Positions 1 to 5,725 of a stretch of 14,955 nucleotides of DNA are shown piece after piece (the stretch's first letter is position 1; each line of letters starts with the position of its first letter). Source of the stretch: an uncultured bacterium. GTDB lineage: Bacteria; Actinomycetota; Actinomycetes; S36-B12. The notes beneath the pieces were generated by a model. That model did not search any database. It worked only from the letters and a program-made list of their open reading frames with translations, and was not told the DNA's origin. The stretch spans positions 1 through 14,955 of the forward strand of contig CAJAKT010000188.1 of the NCBI GenBank assembly GCA_903940375.1, written 5' to 3'. Made by a program: the position numbers and the translations under genes.

Positions 1-507
1 GTCGTTGTCATCAAGGTCGGCGGCCACACCGAGGTGGAGCTCAAGGAGAAGAAGCACCGCATCGAGGACGCCGTCTCCGCGACGCGCGCAGCCATCGAAG
101 AGGGCATCGTCTCCGGCGGCGGAACCGCACTCGTGCAGGCATCGCATGCACTCGACGGTGACCTCGGCCTGACCGGCGATCAGGCCACGGGCGTGGGCAT
201 CGTCCGCCGCTCACTGGCCGAGCCGCTGCGCTGGATCGCCGAGAACGCGGGCGAGCAGGGCTACGTGGTCGTCTCGAAGGTCGCCGAGCTTCCCGCGGGT
301 CACGGCCTCAACGCCGCCACGGGCGAGTACGTCGACCTGATCGCGGCCGGCGTCATCGACCCGGTCAAGGTCACCCGCTCTGCGCTGGAGAACGCGGCTT
401 CCATCGCCGCCATGCTCCTCACGACGGAGGCACTCGTAGTCGAGAAGCGTGAAGAGGAGCCGGAGGCGGCGGGCAACGGCCACGGCCACCACGGGCACTC
501 GCACTAG
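1..507 (+). CDS. groEL1: 60 kDa chaperonin GroEL1, C-terminal fragment (5' end outside window)
   Basis: This is the last 168 residues of a group I chaperonin, open from the first base and ending at TAG 505-507. The protein folds cytosolic clients in an ATP-driven barrel with GroES. Diagnostic stretches are VKVGGHTEVELKEKKHRIED at the start, the EEGIVSGGGTAL segment of the equatorial domain, and the late AGVIDPVKVTRSALENAAS and AAMLLTTEALV segments. The tail is acidic and then histidine-rich (GNGHGHHGHSH) rather than the Gly-Met-rich tail of the housekeeping GroEL2, which marks it as the actinobacterial GroEL1 paralogue. As in mycobacteria, it lies next to a WhiB3/WhiD gene. The family assignment is certain; the paralogue call rests on the tail and the neighbour. 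Confidence 0.96.
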   Translation, partial: VVVIKVGGHTEVELKEKKHRIEDAVSATRAAIEEGIVSGGGTALVQASHALDGDLGLTGDQATGVGIVRRSLAEPLRWIAENAGEQGYVVVSKVAELPAGHGLNAATGEYVDLIAAGVIDPVKVTRSALENAASIAAMLLTTEALVVEKREEEPEAAGNGHGHHGHSH

Positions 508-524
508 TCACACCCGAACAAACC

Positions 525-585
525 GCCGGCCTTGAGCCTGGTGGCGATGCGCATCCGCGCATCAGCCATCGGCCTCAAGGCCGGC
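525..585. terminator. Long hairpin between convergent groEL1 and whiD, probable bidirectional terminator
   Basis: The outer arms are 12-nt perfect complements, GCCGGCCTTGAG (525-536) and CTCAAGGCCGGC (574-585). The helix continues inward with GGTGGC/GCCATC pairs and ends in a perfect GATGCGC-ATCC-GCGCATC stem-loop (546-563), so nearly all of the 61 nt can fold. T-rich stretches are weak on both sides (CTTGTTG after it on plus, GTTTGTTC on minus). It sits in the 110-nt gap between two converging stop codons. Confidence 0.8.
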
Positions 586-617
586 GCTTGTTGTGCCCGT
601 TTCGGTGCTGGGGGAGG

Positions 618-911
618 TCAGGACACCCGAGCGAAGCGCTGGCGGCGATAGGCCACCTCGCGGTCATCCTCGGACAGGCCGCCCCAGACGCCGTACGGCT
701 CCCGGACTTCGAGGGCGTGGTCGGCACACAGGGTTCGCACGGGGCAGCCGGCGCAAATCGCCTTGGCGGCCGCCTCACGGGCCTCACGGGCCGGGCCACG
801 CTCACCGTCGGGATGGAAGAACAGGCTCGGGTCCTCGCCGCGACAGGCACCGTCGAGCTGCCAGTCCCAGAAGTCGGCATTCGGGCCGGGGAGCCGAGAG
901 ACGTCAGCCAT
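618..911 (-). CDS. whiD: WhiB-family Fe-S transcription factor, WhiD/WhiB3 type
   Basis: A 97-aa WhiB-like protein. It carries four cysteines, C23, C53, C56 and C62 (C-x29-C-x2-C-x5-C), the family's [4Fe-4S] ligands, and then the GVWGG turn at 74-78 and a basic C-terminus for DNA contact. The N-terminus MADVSRLPGPNADFWDWQL and the block LFFHPDGERG are hallmarks of Streptomyces WhiD and mycobacterial WhiB3 rather than WhiB1, WhiB2 or WhiB4. In those organisms the protein controls sporulation septation or redox-linked lipid metabolism, partnering with the primary sigma factor. The ATG at 911 is chosen because WhiD begins there; an upstream in-frame ATG (1019) would run the coding region through a good promoter. 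The Shine-Dalgarno site is weak (AAAGG). It lies opposite groEL1, as in M. tuberculosis. Confidence 0.95.
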   Translation of the reverse strand: MADVSRLPGPNADFWDWQLDGACRGEDPSLFFHPDGERGPAREAREAAAKAICAGCPVRTLCADHALEVREPYGVWGGLSEDDREVAYRRQRFARVS

Positions 912-950
912 GTGAATCTGCCTTTCGAACGCTGAGGGGCGAATAGGGAC

Positions 951-980
951 ACCATACAAAGCGTTGCGTAGGTTGGTCAA
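951..980 (-). promoter_or_regulatory. Probable sigma-70-type promoter of whiD
   Basis: Read on the minus strand, TTGACC (980-975) is followed by an 18-nt spacer and TATGGT (956-951). That gives a start about 7 nt further on and a leader of roughly 30 nt before the ATG at 911. The -35 box matches consensus in five of six positions. This is the best canonical promoter in the window. Confidence 0.6.
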
Positions 981-1040
981 GTAGTCCGGTTTGGGGACTT
1001 GCTCAGGCACGGAGCACACCGTGGCCGGGGCCGACGGTGA

Positions 1041-1059
1041 GGGCCCGATTCACGGGCCC
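1041..1059 (-). terminator. Hairpin after the response regulator gene
   Basis: A perfect 7-bp GC stem, GGGCCCG (1041-1047) and CGGGCCC (1053-1059), with a 5-nt loop. It lies 15 nt beyond the response-regulator stop codon on the minus strand. No U-tract follows, so it is either an actinobacterial-style terminator lacking U residues or an mRNA-stabilising 3' stem. It also separates this operon from the whiD promoter. Confidence 0.45.
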
Positions 1060-1074
1060 ACGGCGTTGCCTGGT

Positions 1075-1710
1075 TCACACCATTCCGCGACCAGCCGCCC
1101 ACCGCGCCAGTTCGCGGCGGTCGGAGAGCTGCAGCTTCCGCAAGACCGCCGACACGTGCGTCTCGACGGTCTTGATGGACAGGAAGAGCTCGGCGGCCAC
1201 CTCCTTGTAGGTGTAGCCGCGAGCGATGAGACGCATGACCTCCTGCTCACGCGGGGTCAGCCGGTCAAGCTCGTCATCCTGTTCCGCGGGGGCCCCCGAG
1301 AATGCGTCCAGAACGAAGCCCGCCAGTCGCGGAGAGAACACCGCATCGCCGTCAGCGATGCGCTGCACCGCTTCGCGCAGTTCCGGCCCGCTGATGGCCT
1401 TGGTCACGTAGCCGCGGGCCCCGCCGCGCACCGTCGCCACGACGTCCTCGGGGGCATCGCTGACCGACAGCGCCAGGAAACGCGTGTGCGGCACCTGCGC
1501 CAGGCATGCCTCGAGCACGGCCTTGCCGTCCCCTCCCGGCAGGTGCACATCGAGGAGCACGACGTCCGGAGTCGTGGCGGTGATGACCGAGATCGCCTCG
1601 GTGACGTCGGCGGCCTCCCCGACGATGTCGAATCCGTCGCCCAGTTCCGCGCGCACTCCAGCGCGGACCATCGCGTGATCATCCACAAGGACGATCCTCA
1701 GGCGGCTCAT
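1075..1710 (-). CDS. NarL/LuxR-family response regulator of the PspC-kinase two-component system
   Basis: A 211-aa regulator. The receiver domain (about 3-120) has the acidic pair D10-D11, phospho-acceptor D54 in VVLLDVHLPGGDG, S82 and K104 (GYVTK). A LuxR-type helix-turn-helix follows at about 150-195 (LTPREQEVMRLIARGYTYKE ... SIKTVETHVSAVLRKL). On phosphorylation it should dimerise and bind DNA to activate target promoters. Its ATG overlaps the kinase stop codon (ATGA, 1707-1710), so the pair is translationally coupled and cognate. The architecture and partner match EsrR of Corynebacterium glutamicum and LiaR/VraR of Firmicutes. Streptomyces bldM, also a NarL-type regulator near whiD, was considered, but BldM is an orphan with no kinase neighbour and a degenerate receiver, unlike this one. 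Targets are unknown; the divergent membrane gene is the obvious candidate. Confidence 0.93.
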   Translation of the reverse strand: MSRLRIVLVDDHAMVRAGVRAELGDGFDIVGEAADVTEAISVITATTPDVVLLDVHLPGGDGKAVLEACLAQVPHTRFLALSVSDAPEDVVATVRGGARGYVTKAISGPELREAVQRIADGDAVFSPRLAGFVLDAFSGAPAEQDDELDRLTPREQEVMRLIARGYTYKEVAAELFLSIKTVETHVSAVLRKLQLSDRRELARWAAGRGMV

Positions 1711-2918
1711 GGCGTCACCTCTGAGTGGGGAATCCGCAACTGGACTTCCGTTCCGACACCGGGCGTCGACTTCACCGTCGCGGTGCCGCCGTGGCGCTCC
1801 ATCCTTCCGACGACCGACTCCCGTAACCCCAGGCGGTCCGCGGGGATGGTGGTGAGATCGAAGCCCTCACCGCGGTCGCGAACGAATACCTCCGCGACAT
1901 CCGTACGGCACTCGGCGTAGACGGACACCTGGCCACCCCCATGCTTCGCCGCGTTCACCATCGCTTCCCTTGCCGCGGCGACCAATGCCTCCAGTGCAGC
2001 GTCGAGGGCTGCCTCTCCCACGGTGACGAGGTTGATTGTTGCGTTGTAGTCGGTTTCGACAACGGCGACGACCCGCTCAAGAGCGGCCGCGAACGTCCGA
2101 TCCGGATCGCCGATCGGTGCGTACAGCCATGACCGTAGGTTGCGCTCCTCGGTCCGAGCCAGCCGCGTGATCGCGACGGGGTCTTCGGCGAAGCGCTGAA
2201 TGAGCGTGAGCGTCTGGAGGACCGAATCGTGGACGTGCGCCGCGATCTCAGCCCGCTCCTGCGATCGGATCAGGGACCGGCGCTGCTCACTCGCCTCGCG
2301 CCATGATCGATAGATCCAGGGGAAGACGACGAGTGCAACGCCACCGAGCAGCAGGACGGCCACCGCCACCCCCTGCAGGGCCTCCGCAGGACTGGTCCGC
2401 CCTGCTAGCAGGGCGATGAGCGCCAGCACGACCATCCCGATCCCCGCGACGATGCGCCAGCGTCCGGCACTCGCCGTCGAGCCGGCCGTCTGCCGTGCTG
2501 CTCGGCCGGCCGCAGCCGACCACGCGTCCCGCTGCTCGTCGTCCGTCTGCCGCCAGATCAGGGCCGCGCCGAAGACTGCGACGATGATCGGGATGAGCGC
2601 ACCGCCGACGAGGTTCACGCCCAGCGCGGCGAGCAGCAGGCCGACGCCGACCACGACGGCGGCCAGAGCCAGGAGCCTTGCAGTGTCGGAGGAACGGGCT
2701 GACACCGGATCGACACCGGATCCCTCGGTATCGAGGGGAAGGACGGCCCAGAAGGCCGCATACAGCACGATGCCGATGCCCCCCGAGAACGTCAGCACGA
2801 CGAAGACCACCCGCACCAGCCAAACGGGGATGCGGAGGTGATGCGACAACCCCACGCAGACGCCGGCAACCCAGCGCCCGCACACGGGTCGGGAGGCACG
2901 AGGAGGGCCCACGGTCAT
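1707..2918 (-). CDS. PspC-domain sensor histidine kinase (EsrS/LiaS-like)
   Basis: A membrane kinase of 403 aa. An N-terminal PspC domain (about 8-65: CGRWVAGVCVGLSHHLRIPV, then a helix ending AAFWAVLPLD) is followed by hydrophobic segments at about 80-122 and 154-202. The HisKA_3 dimerisation region is RAEIAAHVHDSVLQTL, with phospho-acceptor H230. The HATPase_c domain carries the N box REAMVNAAKHG (318-328), G1 VRDRGEGFD (347-354) and a GVGTEVQL tail. There is no large extracellular loop, so it probably senses the membrane or a membrane partner rather than a soluble ligand. Start: ATG 2918 with GGGG five nt upstream; an in-frame GTG at 2924 preceded by GAGG is nearly as good. The family includes EsrS of C. 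glutamicum, which responds to cell-envelope stress. The divergent gene encodes a second PspC protein. Confidence 0.93.
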   Translation of the reverse strand: MTVGPPRASRPVCGRWVAGVCVGLSHHLRIPVWLVRVVFVVLTFSGGIGIVLYAAFWAVLPLDTEGSGVDPVSARSSDTARLLALAAVVVGVGLLLAALGVNLVGGALIPIIVAVFGAALIWRQTDDEQRDAWSAAAGRAARQTAGSTASAGRWRIVAGIGMVVLALIALLAGRTSPAEALQGVAVAVLLLGGVALVVFPWIYRSWREASEQRRSLIRSQERAEIAAHVHDSVLQTLTLIQRFAEDPVAITRLARTEERNLRSWLYAPIGDPDRTFAAALERVVAVVETDYNATINLVTVGEAALDAALEALVAAAREAMVNAAKHGGGQVSVYAECRTDVAEVFVRDRGEGFDLTTIPADRLGLRESVVGRMERHGGTATVKSTPGVGTEVQLRIPHSEVTP

Positions 2919-2920
2919 AG

Positions 2921-2954
2921 TCACCCCGCCATCCTCGCGCGTGCACCGGGGTGA
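2921..2954. repeat. 8-bp inverted repeat in the divergent kinase / PspC-protein intergenic region
   Basis: Perfect arms TCACCCCG (2921-2928) and CGGGGTGA (2947-2954) are separated by 18 nt. One arm touches the kinase start region; the other lies just upstream of the candidate promoter of the divergent gene. It could be an operator for the neighbouring response regulator, with half-sites about two and a half helical turns apart, or chance in GC-rich DNA. Confidence 0.35.
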
Positions 2955-2965
2955 AGGCATCGGGG

Positions 2966-2994
2966 TTGGCCCCTGAGAGGCGAGCGGGCAAGAT
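2966..2994 (+). promoter_or_regulatory. Candidate promoter of the PspC/LiaF-like gene
   Basis: TTGGCC (2966-2971), a 17-nt spacer and CAAGAT (2989-2994) form a plausible but imperfect promoter. It predicts a leader of about 55 nt that contains a small CGGGG-TCGCT-CCCCG hairpin (3006-3020) ahead of the ribosome binding site. Confidence 0.35.
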
Positions 2995-3055
2995 CAGGGT
3001 CGGACCGGGGTCGCTCCCCGATGTGCAGGAGAGCACCTGGGAGGACGGTGGAGCC

Positions 3056-4237
3056 ATGACAACCAACACCGAATACTCGGCCCCTCCTCCGCTGCCCCCG
3101 GCCCCTCGCCCGCCGCTGCGCCGCAGCCAGTCCGACAAGGTGATTGCCGGCGTCGCTGGCGGGTTCGCCCGGTGGCTGGGCATCGACCCCGTCATCGTGC
3201 GCGTCGTCCTCGTCGTCCTCGCCGTGTTCGGCGGCCCCGGCATCCTGCTGTATGGCATCGGCTGGGCCTTCATCCCGCTGGAGGGCAGCGAGCGGAGTTC
3301 CGCGGACGACTTCCTGGCGAAGTCCAAGCAATCCGGATCGTCGGCGCGCACGTGGCTGATCGTCATCGGCGTGGTGGTCGGCGTGATCGTCCTTCTGAGC
3401 CTCATCAGCAGTGTGTTCGGCGGATGGGGCGGGGGGTCGGTCCTGCTGCTCTGTGCGGTGGGCGGGCTCGTGCTCTACCTCGTCAACCGGGACCCGTCGG
3501 GCGTAGCCGCCATCGCGCCCGCTGCCTTCGCCTACGGCGACTCGGGGCAGTACCCCGGGTATCTCGCGCCGCTGCCGACTCCGGTCCCTCCAACGCCTCC
3601 GCGTGCGCCCTCCTACCTCGGGCTCGTGACGCTCAGCATCGCGGTCATCGTCACGGGCGTGCTGGCCAGCCTCGAGGCCACGGGTGTCTTCGACCCCGCC
3701 CCGGTCGTGATCCCGGCTGTTGGACTCGCGATCCTGGGCGTGGGAGTCCTGGTCGGCGCGTGGGCGGGTCGCGCGCGCTGGCTGCTGTGGTTCGCAGTCC
3801 CGATGCTGTTCGTCACGCTGATCGCATCCTTCGTCCCCACCAACATCCCCGCGAACCTCACGAACACGATCGAGGCAGGCATCGGTGAGATGTCGTGGTC
3901 GCCGACGACCGTGGACGAGGCATCTCGAGCACACACTCTGGGGATCGGTTCGGCACGTCTGGACCTCAGCGGCCTCGTGGTCCCGGCCGGCGTGACCATC
4001 GTTCCCGTGGGCGCGAGCGTGACTCTCGGCGAACTCGTCGTGATCGTCCCGGCAGACGCGCGTGTGCTGCTCGACGCGCGCGTCAACACCGGCGAACTCG
4101 CCATCGCGGGCCTGCCCCGGCAGAACGATCCGAGCCCGTCGTTCGACGGAGTTCTCCCCGGCGGGTCCGCAACCGGACCCGTCATCGAACTCACCTTGCT
4201 CACCAACGTCGGATCCCTGGAGGTGTCCCGTGCGTAG
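3056..4237 (+). CDS. PspC-domain membrane protein with LiaF-like C-terminal domain (EsrI-like)
   Basis: A 393-aa membrane protein. After a proline-rich cytosolic N-terminus (1-22) comes a PspC domain (about 23-77: SDKVIAGVAGGFARWLGID ... GIGWAFIPLEG). Further membrane segments lie at about 99-121, 127-143, 186-205, 215-237 and 241-259. The C-terminal 100 residues are beta-rich with repeating glycines (LGIGSARLDLSGL, VTLGELVVIVPADARV, VNTGELAI) and resemble the LiaF cell-wall-antibiotic-response domain. ATG 3056 is preferred over upstream in-frame codons because GGTGGAG precedes it and the PspC domain follows soon after. Divergent transcription from a cognate PspC kinase/regulator pair is the esrI/esrSR arrangement. 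By analogy it would inhibit the kinase in unstressed cells; that role is inferred. Confidence 0.88.
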   Translation: MTTNTEYSAPPPLPPAPRPPLRRSQSDKVIAGVAGGFARWLGIDPVIVRVVLVVLAVFGGPGILLYGIGWAFIPLEGSERSSADDFLAKSKQSGSSARTWLIVIGVVVGVIVLLSLISSVFGGWGGGSVLLLCAVGGLVLYLVNRDPSGVAAIAPAAFAYGDSGQYPGYLAPLPTPVPPTPPRAPSYLGLVTLSIAVIVTGVLASLEATGVFDPAPVVIPAVGLAILGVGVLVGAWAGRARWLLWFAVPMLFVTLIASFVPTNIPANLTNTIEAGIGEMSWSPTTVDEASRAHTLGIGSARLDLSGLVVPAGVTIVPVGASVTLGELVVIVPADARVLLDARVNTGELAIAGLPRQNDPSPSFDGVLPGGSATGPVIELTLLTNVGSLEVSRA

Positions 4238-4463
4238 GCATCCGCTCGACCTGTTCTCGCTCCTTGCTGGACTGCTGATCGTCGGCTTCGCCGCCGCCTA
4301 CTTCATCGGCGCCTTGGCCGAGTACCGTCTCGATGCACGGCTGGCCTTCCCACTGCTGCTGGTCGGCCTGGGCACCGCCGGCCTCGCCGGCGCGCTGGTG
4401 GCCCAGCGGCGGTCGGACCGCTCGCTCGATGCAGTGGAACTCGATGTAGTAGATCCGGAGTAG
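4230..4463 (+). CDS. Small two-helix membrane protein overlapping the PspC/LiaF-like gene
   Basis: A 77-aa protein starting at GTG 4230, with an excellent GGAGGT ribosome binding site five nt upstream. The start lies inside the preceding gene, whose stop is 4235-4237, an 8-nt out-of-frame overlap that implies translational coupling. Two hydrophobic helices span about 6-29 (LFSLLAGLLIVGFAAAYFIG) and 38-60 (LAFPLLLVGLGTAGLAGALV), followed by a charged cytosolic tail rich in Asp and Glu. No family is recognised with certainty. Its position suggests a partner or accessory subunit of the envelope-stress module. A longer open frame runs upstream to 4062 but lies wholly inside the previous gene, so the short form is preferred. 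Confidence 0.78.
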   Translation: MRRHPLDLFSLLAGLLIVGFAAAYFIGALAEYRLDARLAFPLLLVGLGTAGLAGALVAQRRSDRSLDAVELDVVDPE

Positions 4464-4469
4464 CCGCAC

Positions 4470-4525
4470 GCCGGAGATGTCCGGCAGCGGTAGTGGCGAG
4501 GCCTCTTGGGGGTCTCGCCACCACC
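4470..4525 (+). terminator. Tandem hairpins ending the PspC/LiaF-like operon
   Basis: Two stems lie immediately after the small membrane gene. GCCGGA-GATG-TCCGGC (4470-4485) is a perfect 6-bp stem with a tetraloop. The second pairs GTGGCGAG (4493-4500) with CTCGCCAC (4514-4521), with additional pairs inside and outside the stem up to 4489-4525. No U-tract follows. The remaining DNA up to about 4670 has no recognisable gene. Confidence 0.6.
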
Positions 4526-4669
4526 GGGTTGCATCGCGAGGATGGCCCCTCCGAGCCTGTATCGAAGGAGGACACCGCGCCGCCCGGACACCAGTCGTGC
4601 TCCTCGACGGTGATCGTCAGCGCCAACGGCAGTTGCCGTCACCGACTCGCGCCGCTGCGCCGTGGGCTT

Positions 4670-4681
4670 CACAATGTGTCC
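4670..4681 (+). promoter_or_regulatory. Candidate -10 element for leaderless transcription of the MerR-family gene
   Basis: CACAAT (4670-4675) keeps A at position 2, A at position 5 and T at position 6 of a -10 box. It lies 6 nt before GTG 4682, the spacing that would place the transcription start on the start codon. No Shine-Dalgarno sequence is visible upstream of this gene. Confidence 0.4.
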
Positions 4682-5674
4682 GTGAGCAACGAGTCGGCGA
4701 CGGAGCAGGAGCCCGAGGCGCTGGGGCTGACCGTCTCGGCTGTCGCGCGCCGGATGGGCGTCGCCCCCGCCACGCTCCGCACGTGGGATCGTCGCTACGG
4801 CATCGGACCTAGCGAGCACCAGGCGGGCTCGCATCGCAAGTACACCCCGGCCGACCTCGCGCGGCTTGAGCACATGCGCCGACTAGTGATCGCCGGTATA
4901 CCGCCGGCCGATGCCGCCCGAGCGTCGTGCGAGCAGGATTTCTCCGACGCCGATCTGATTCCGGTTACCCAGGGATTCCCGAGTGCGATGCCCGATGAGG
5001 TGCCGGTGGCGCCGAGTGCACGGGCTGGTGGAGGCCGGGTGGTGGCACTGCCGGGCCGAGGTCCCGCCGCACGTGGCCTGGCGCGTGCGGCCCAGGCCCT
5101 GGACTGGTCGGCCTGCGTTGAGATCCTGACGGAGAGTTTCGAGCGCCGGGGGGTCATCTGGACGTGGGAGTACCTCGTGGTGCCGGTAATGCGGGGAGTC
5201 GGCGACCAGTGGAGCTCAAGTGGTCGGGGTGTCGAGGTGGAGCACACCCTCAGTGCTGCTGTGCAGGACGCGCTGGGCGGCAGCATCCGTTCGGCCGCGA
5301 CGCCGCTCAACACCCGCACCGTCCTGCTCGCCTGCGCCCCGGATGACCTCCATTCCCTGCCCTTGTGGGCGGTGGCCGCCGCACTGGCCGAATGCCGCAT
5401 CGGCACGCGCGTTCTCGGGGCCAGCCTGCCGGCGAGCGCCCTGGCGAGTGCGGTCCAGCGGCTCGGCCCAGCCGCCGTCCTCGTATGGGCGCAGATGCCC
5501 GCCACGGCCGATCCCACCGTGGTCGATCTGCTGCCGGCGGTGCGACCGGCGGTGACGATCCTGGTCGGCGGACCGGGCTGGCGCGACGACAACATGCCCA
5601 CCTCGGAGTCCGTTGTTCGGGTGGCCGACCTCGCGGATGCCGTCGGGCGAATCGTGCGCGCCGTCGGCGGGTAG
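4682..5674 (+). CDS. MerR-family regulator with CarH/LitR-like cobalamin-binding domain
   Basis: A 330-aa regulator. A MerR winged helix (about 16-65: LTVSAVARRMGVAPATLRTW ... GSHRKYTPADLARLEHM) is joined by a linker (about 84-130) to a helical bundle and a B12-binding Rossmann domain. The bundle carries the W-x9-EH signature (W177, E187, H188) that caps the cobalamin adenosyl group in CarH. The Rossmann part has D222-L-H224, matching the E/D-x-H lower axial ligand, followed by AECRIGTRVLGASLP, as in cobalamin folds. The residue after W177 is Ser178; Thermus CarH has His132 there, the ligand formed on illumination. It may therefore bind B12 without the classical light switch. Start: GTG 4682, or GTG 4676 in the same frame. 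Its targets are unknown. Confidence 0.85.
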   Translation: MSNESATEQEPEALGLTVSAVARRMGVAPATLRTWDRRYGIGPSEHQAGSHRKYTPADLARLEHMRRLVIAGIPPADAARASCEQDFSDADLIPVTQGFPSAMPDEVPVAPSARAGGGRVVALPGRGPAARGLARAAQALDWSACVEILTESFERRGVIWTWEYLVVPVMRGVGDQWSSSGRGVEVEHTLSAAVQDALGGSIRSAATPLNTRTVLLACAPDDLHSLPLWAVAAALAECRIGTRVLGASLPASALASAVQRLGPAAVLVWAQMPATADPTVVDLLPAVRPAVTILVGGPGWRDDNMPTSESVVRVADLADAVGRIVRAVGG

Positions 5675-5677
5675 CCT
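5672..5677 (+). promoter_or_regulatory. Candidate -10 element (TAGCCT) for the guaB run
   Basis: TAGCCT fits the actinobacterial TANNNT -10 pattern and overlaps the stop codon of the MerR gene. It would start a transcript near 5684 with a leader of about 42 nt before guaB. No good -35 box is visible. Confidence 0.3.
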
Positions 5678-5725
5678 TGGGGGGTCGCCTTGCCGTCCCC
5701 ACGACGCGTGCCTTCCGGAGAGTCC

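Noticed and set aside
912..1019. N-terminal extension of WhiD to an ATG at 1019
   Set aside because: WhiD/WhiB3 proteins begin at the MADVSRLPGP equivalent, and the extension would translate through the TTGACC/TATGGT promoter.
1075..1710. Assignment of the response regulator as BldM, which lies near whiD in Streptomyces
   Set aside because: BldM is an orphan regulator. This one has a full set of receiver residues and a coupled kinase gene, so an EsrR/LiaR type fits better.
991..1920. 309-residue plus-strand open frame opposite the response regulator
   Set aside because: It covers the receiver and helix-turn-helix coding region in antisense; no domain or plausible ribosome binding site was seen.
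2287..3934. Long open frames on the minus strand (2287-3405 and 2921-3934) overlapping the kinase N-terminus and the PspC/LiaF-like gene
   Set aside because: Their translations are Arg/Asp/Pro-rich low-information sequence with no recognisable domain, and they oppose or shift frame against genes with clear PspC motifs. They are products of high GC codon bias.
5690..5725. Twelve-residue N-terminal extension of GuaB from a TTG at 5690
   Set aside because: The ATG at 5726 has a good GGAGA site, and the residues before it do not resemble IMPDH N-termini.
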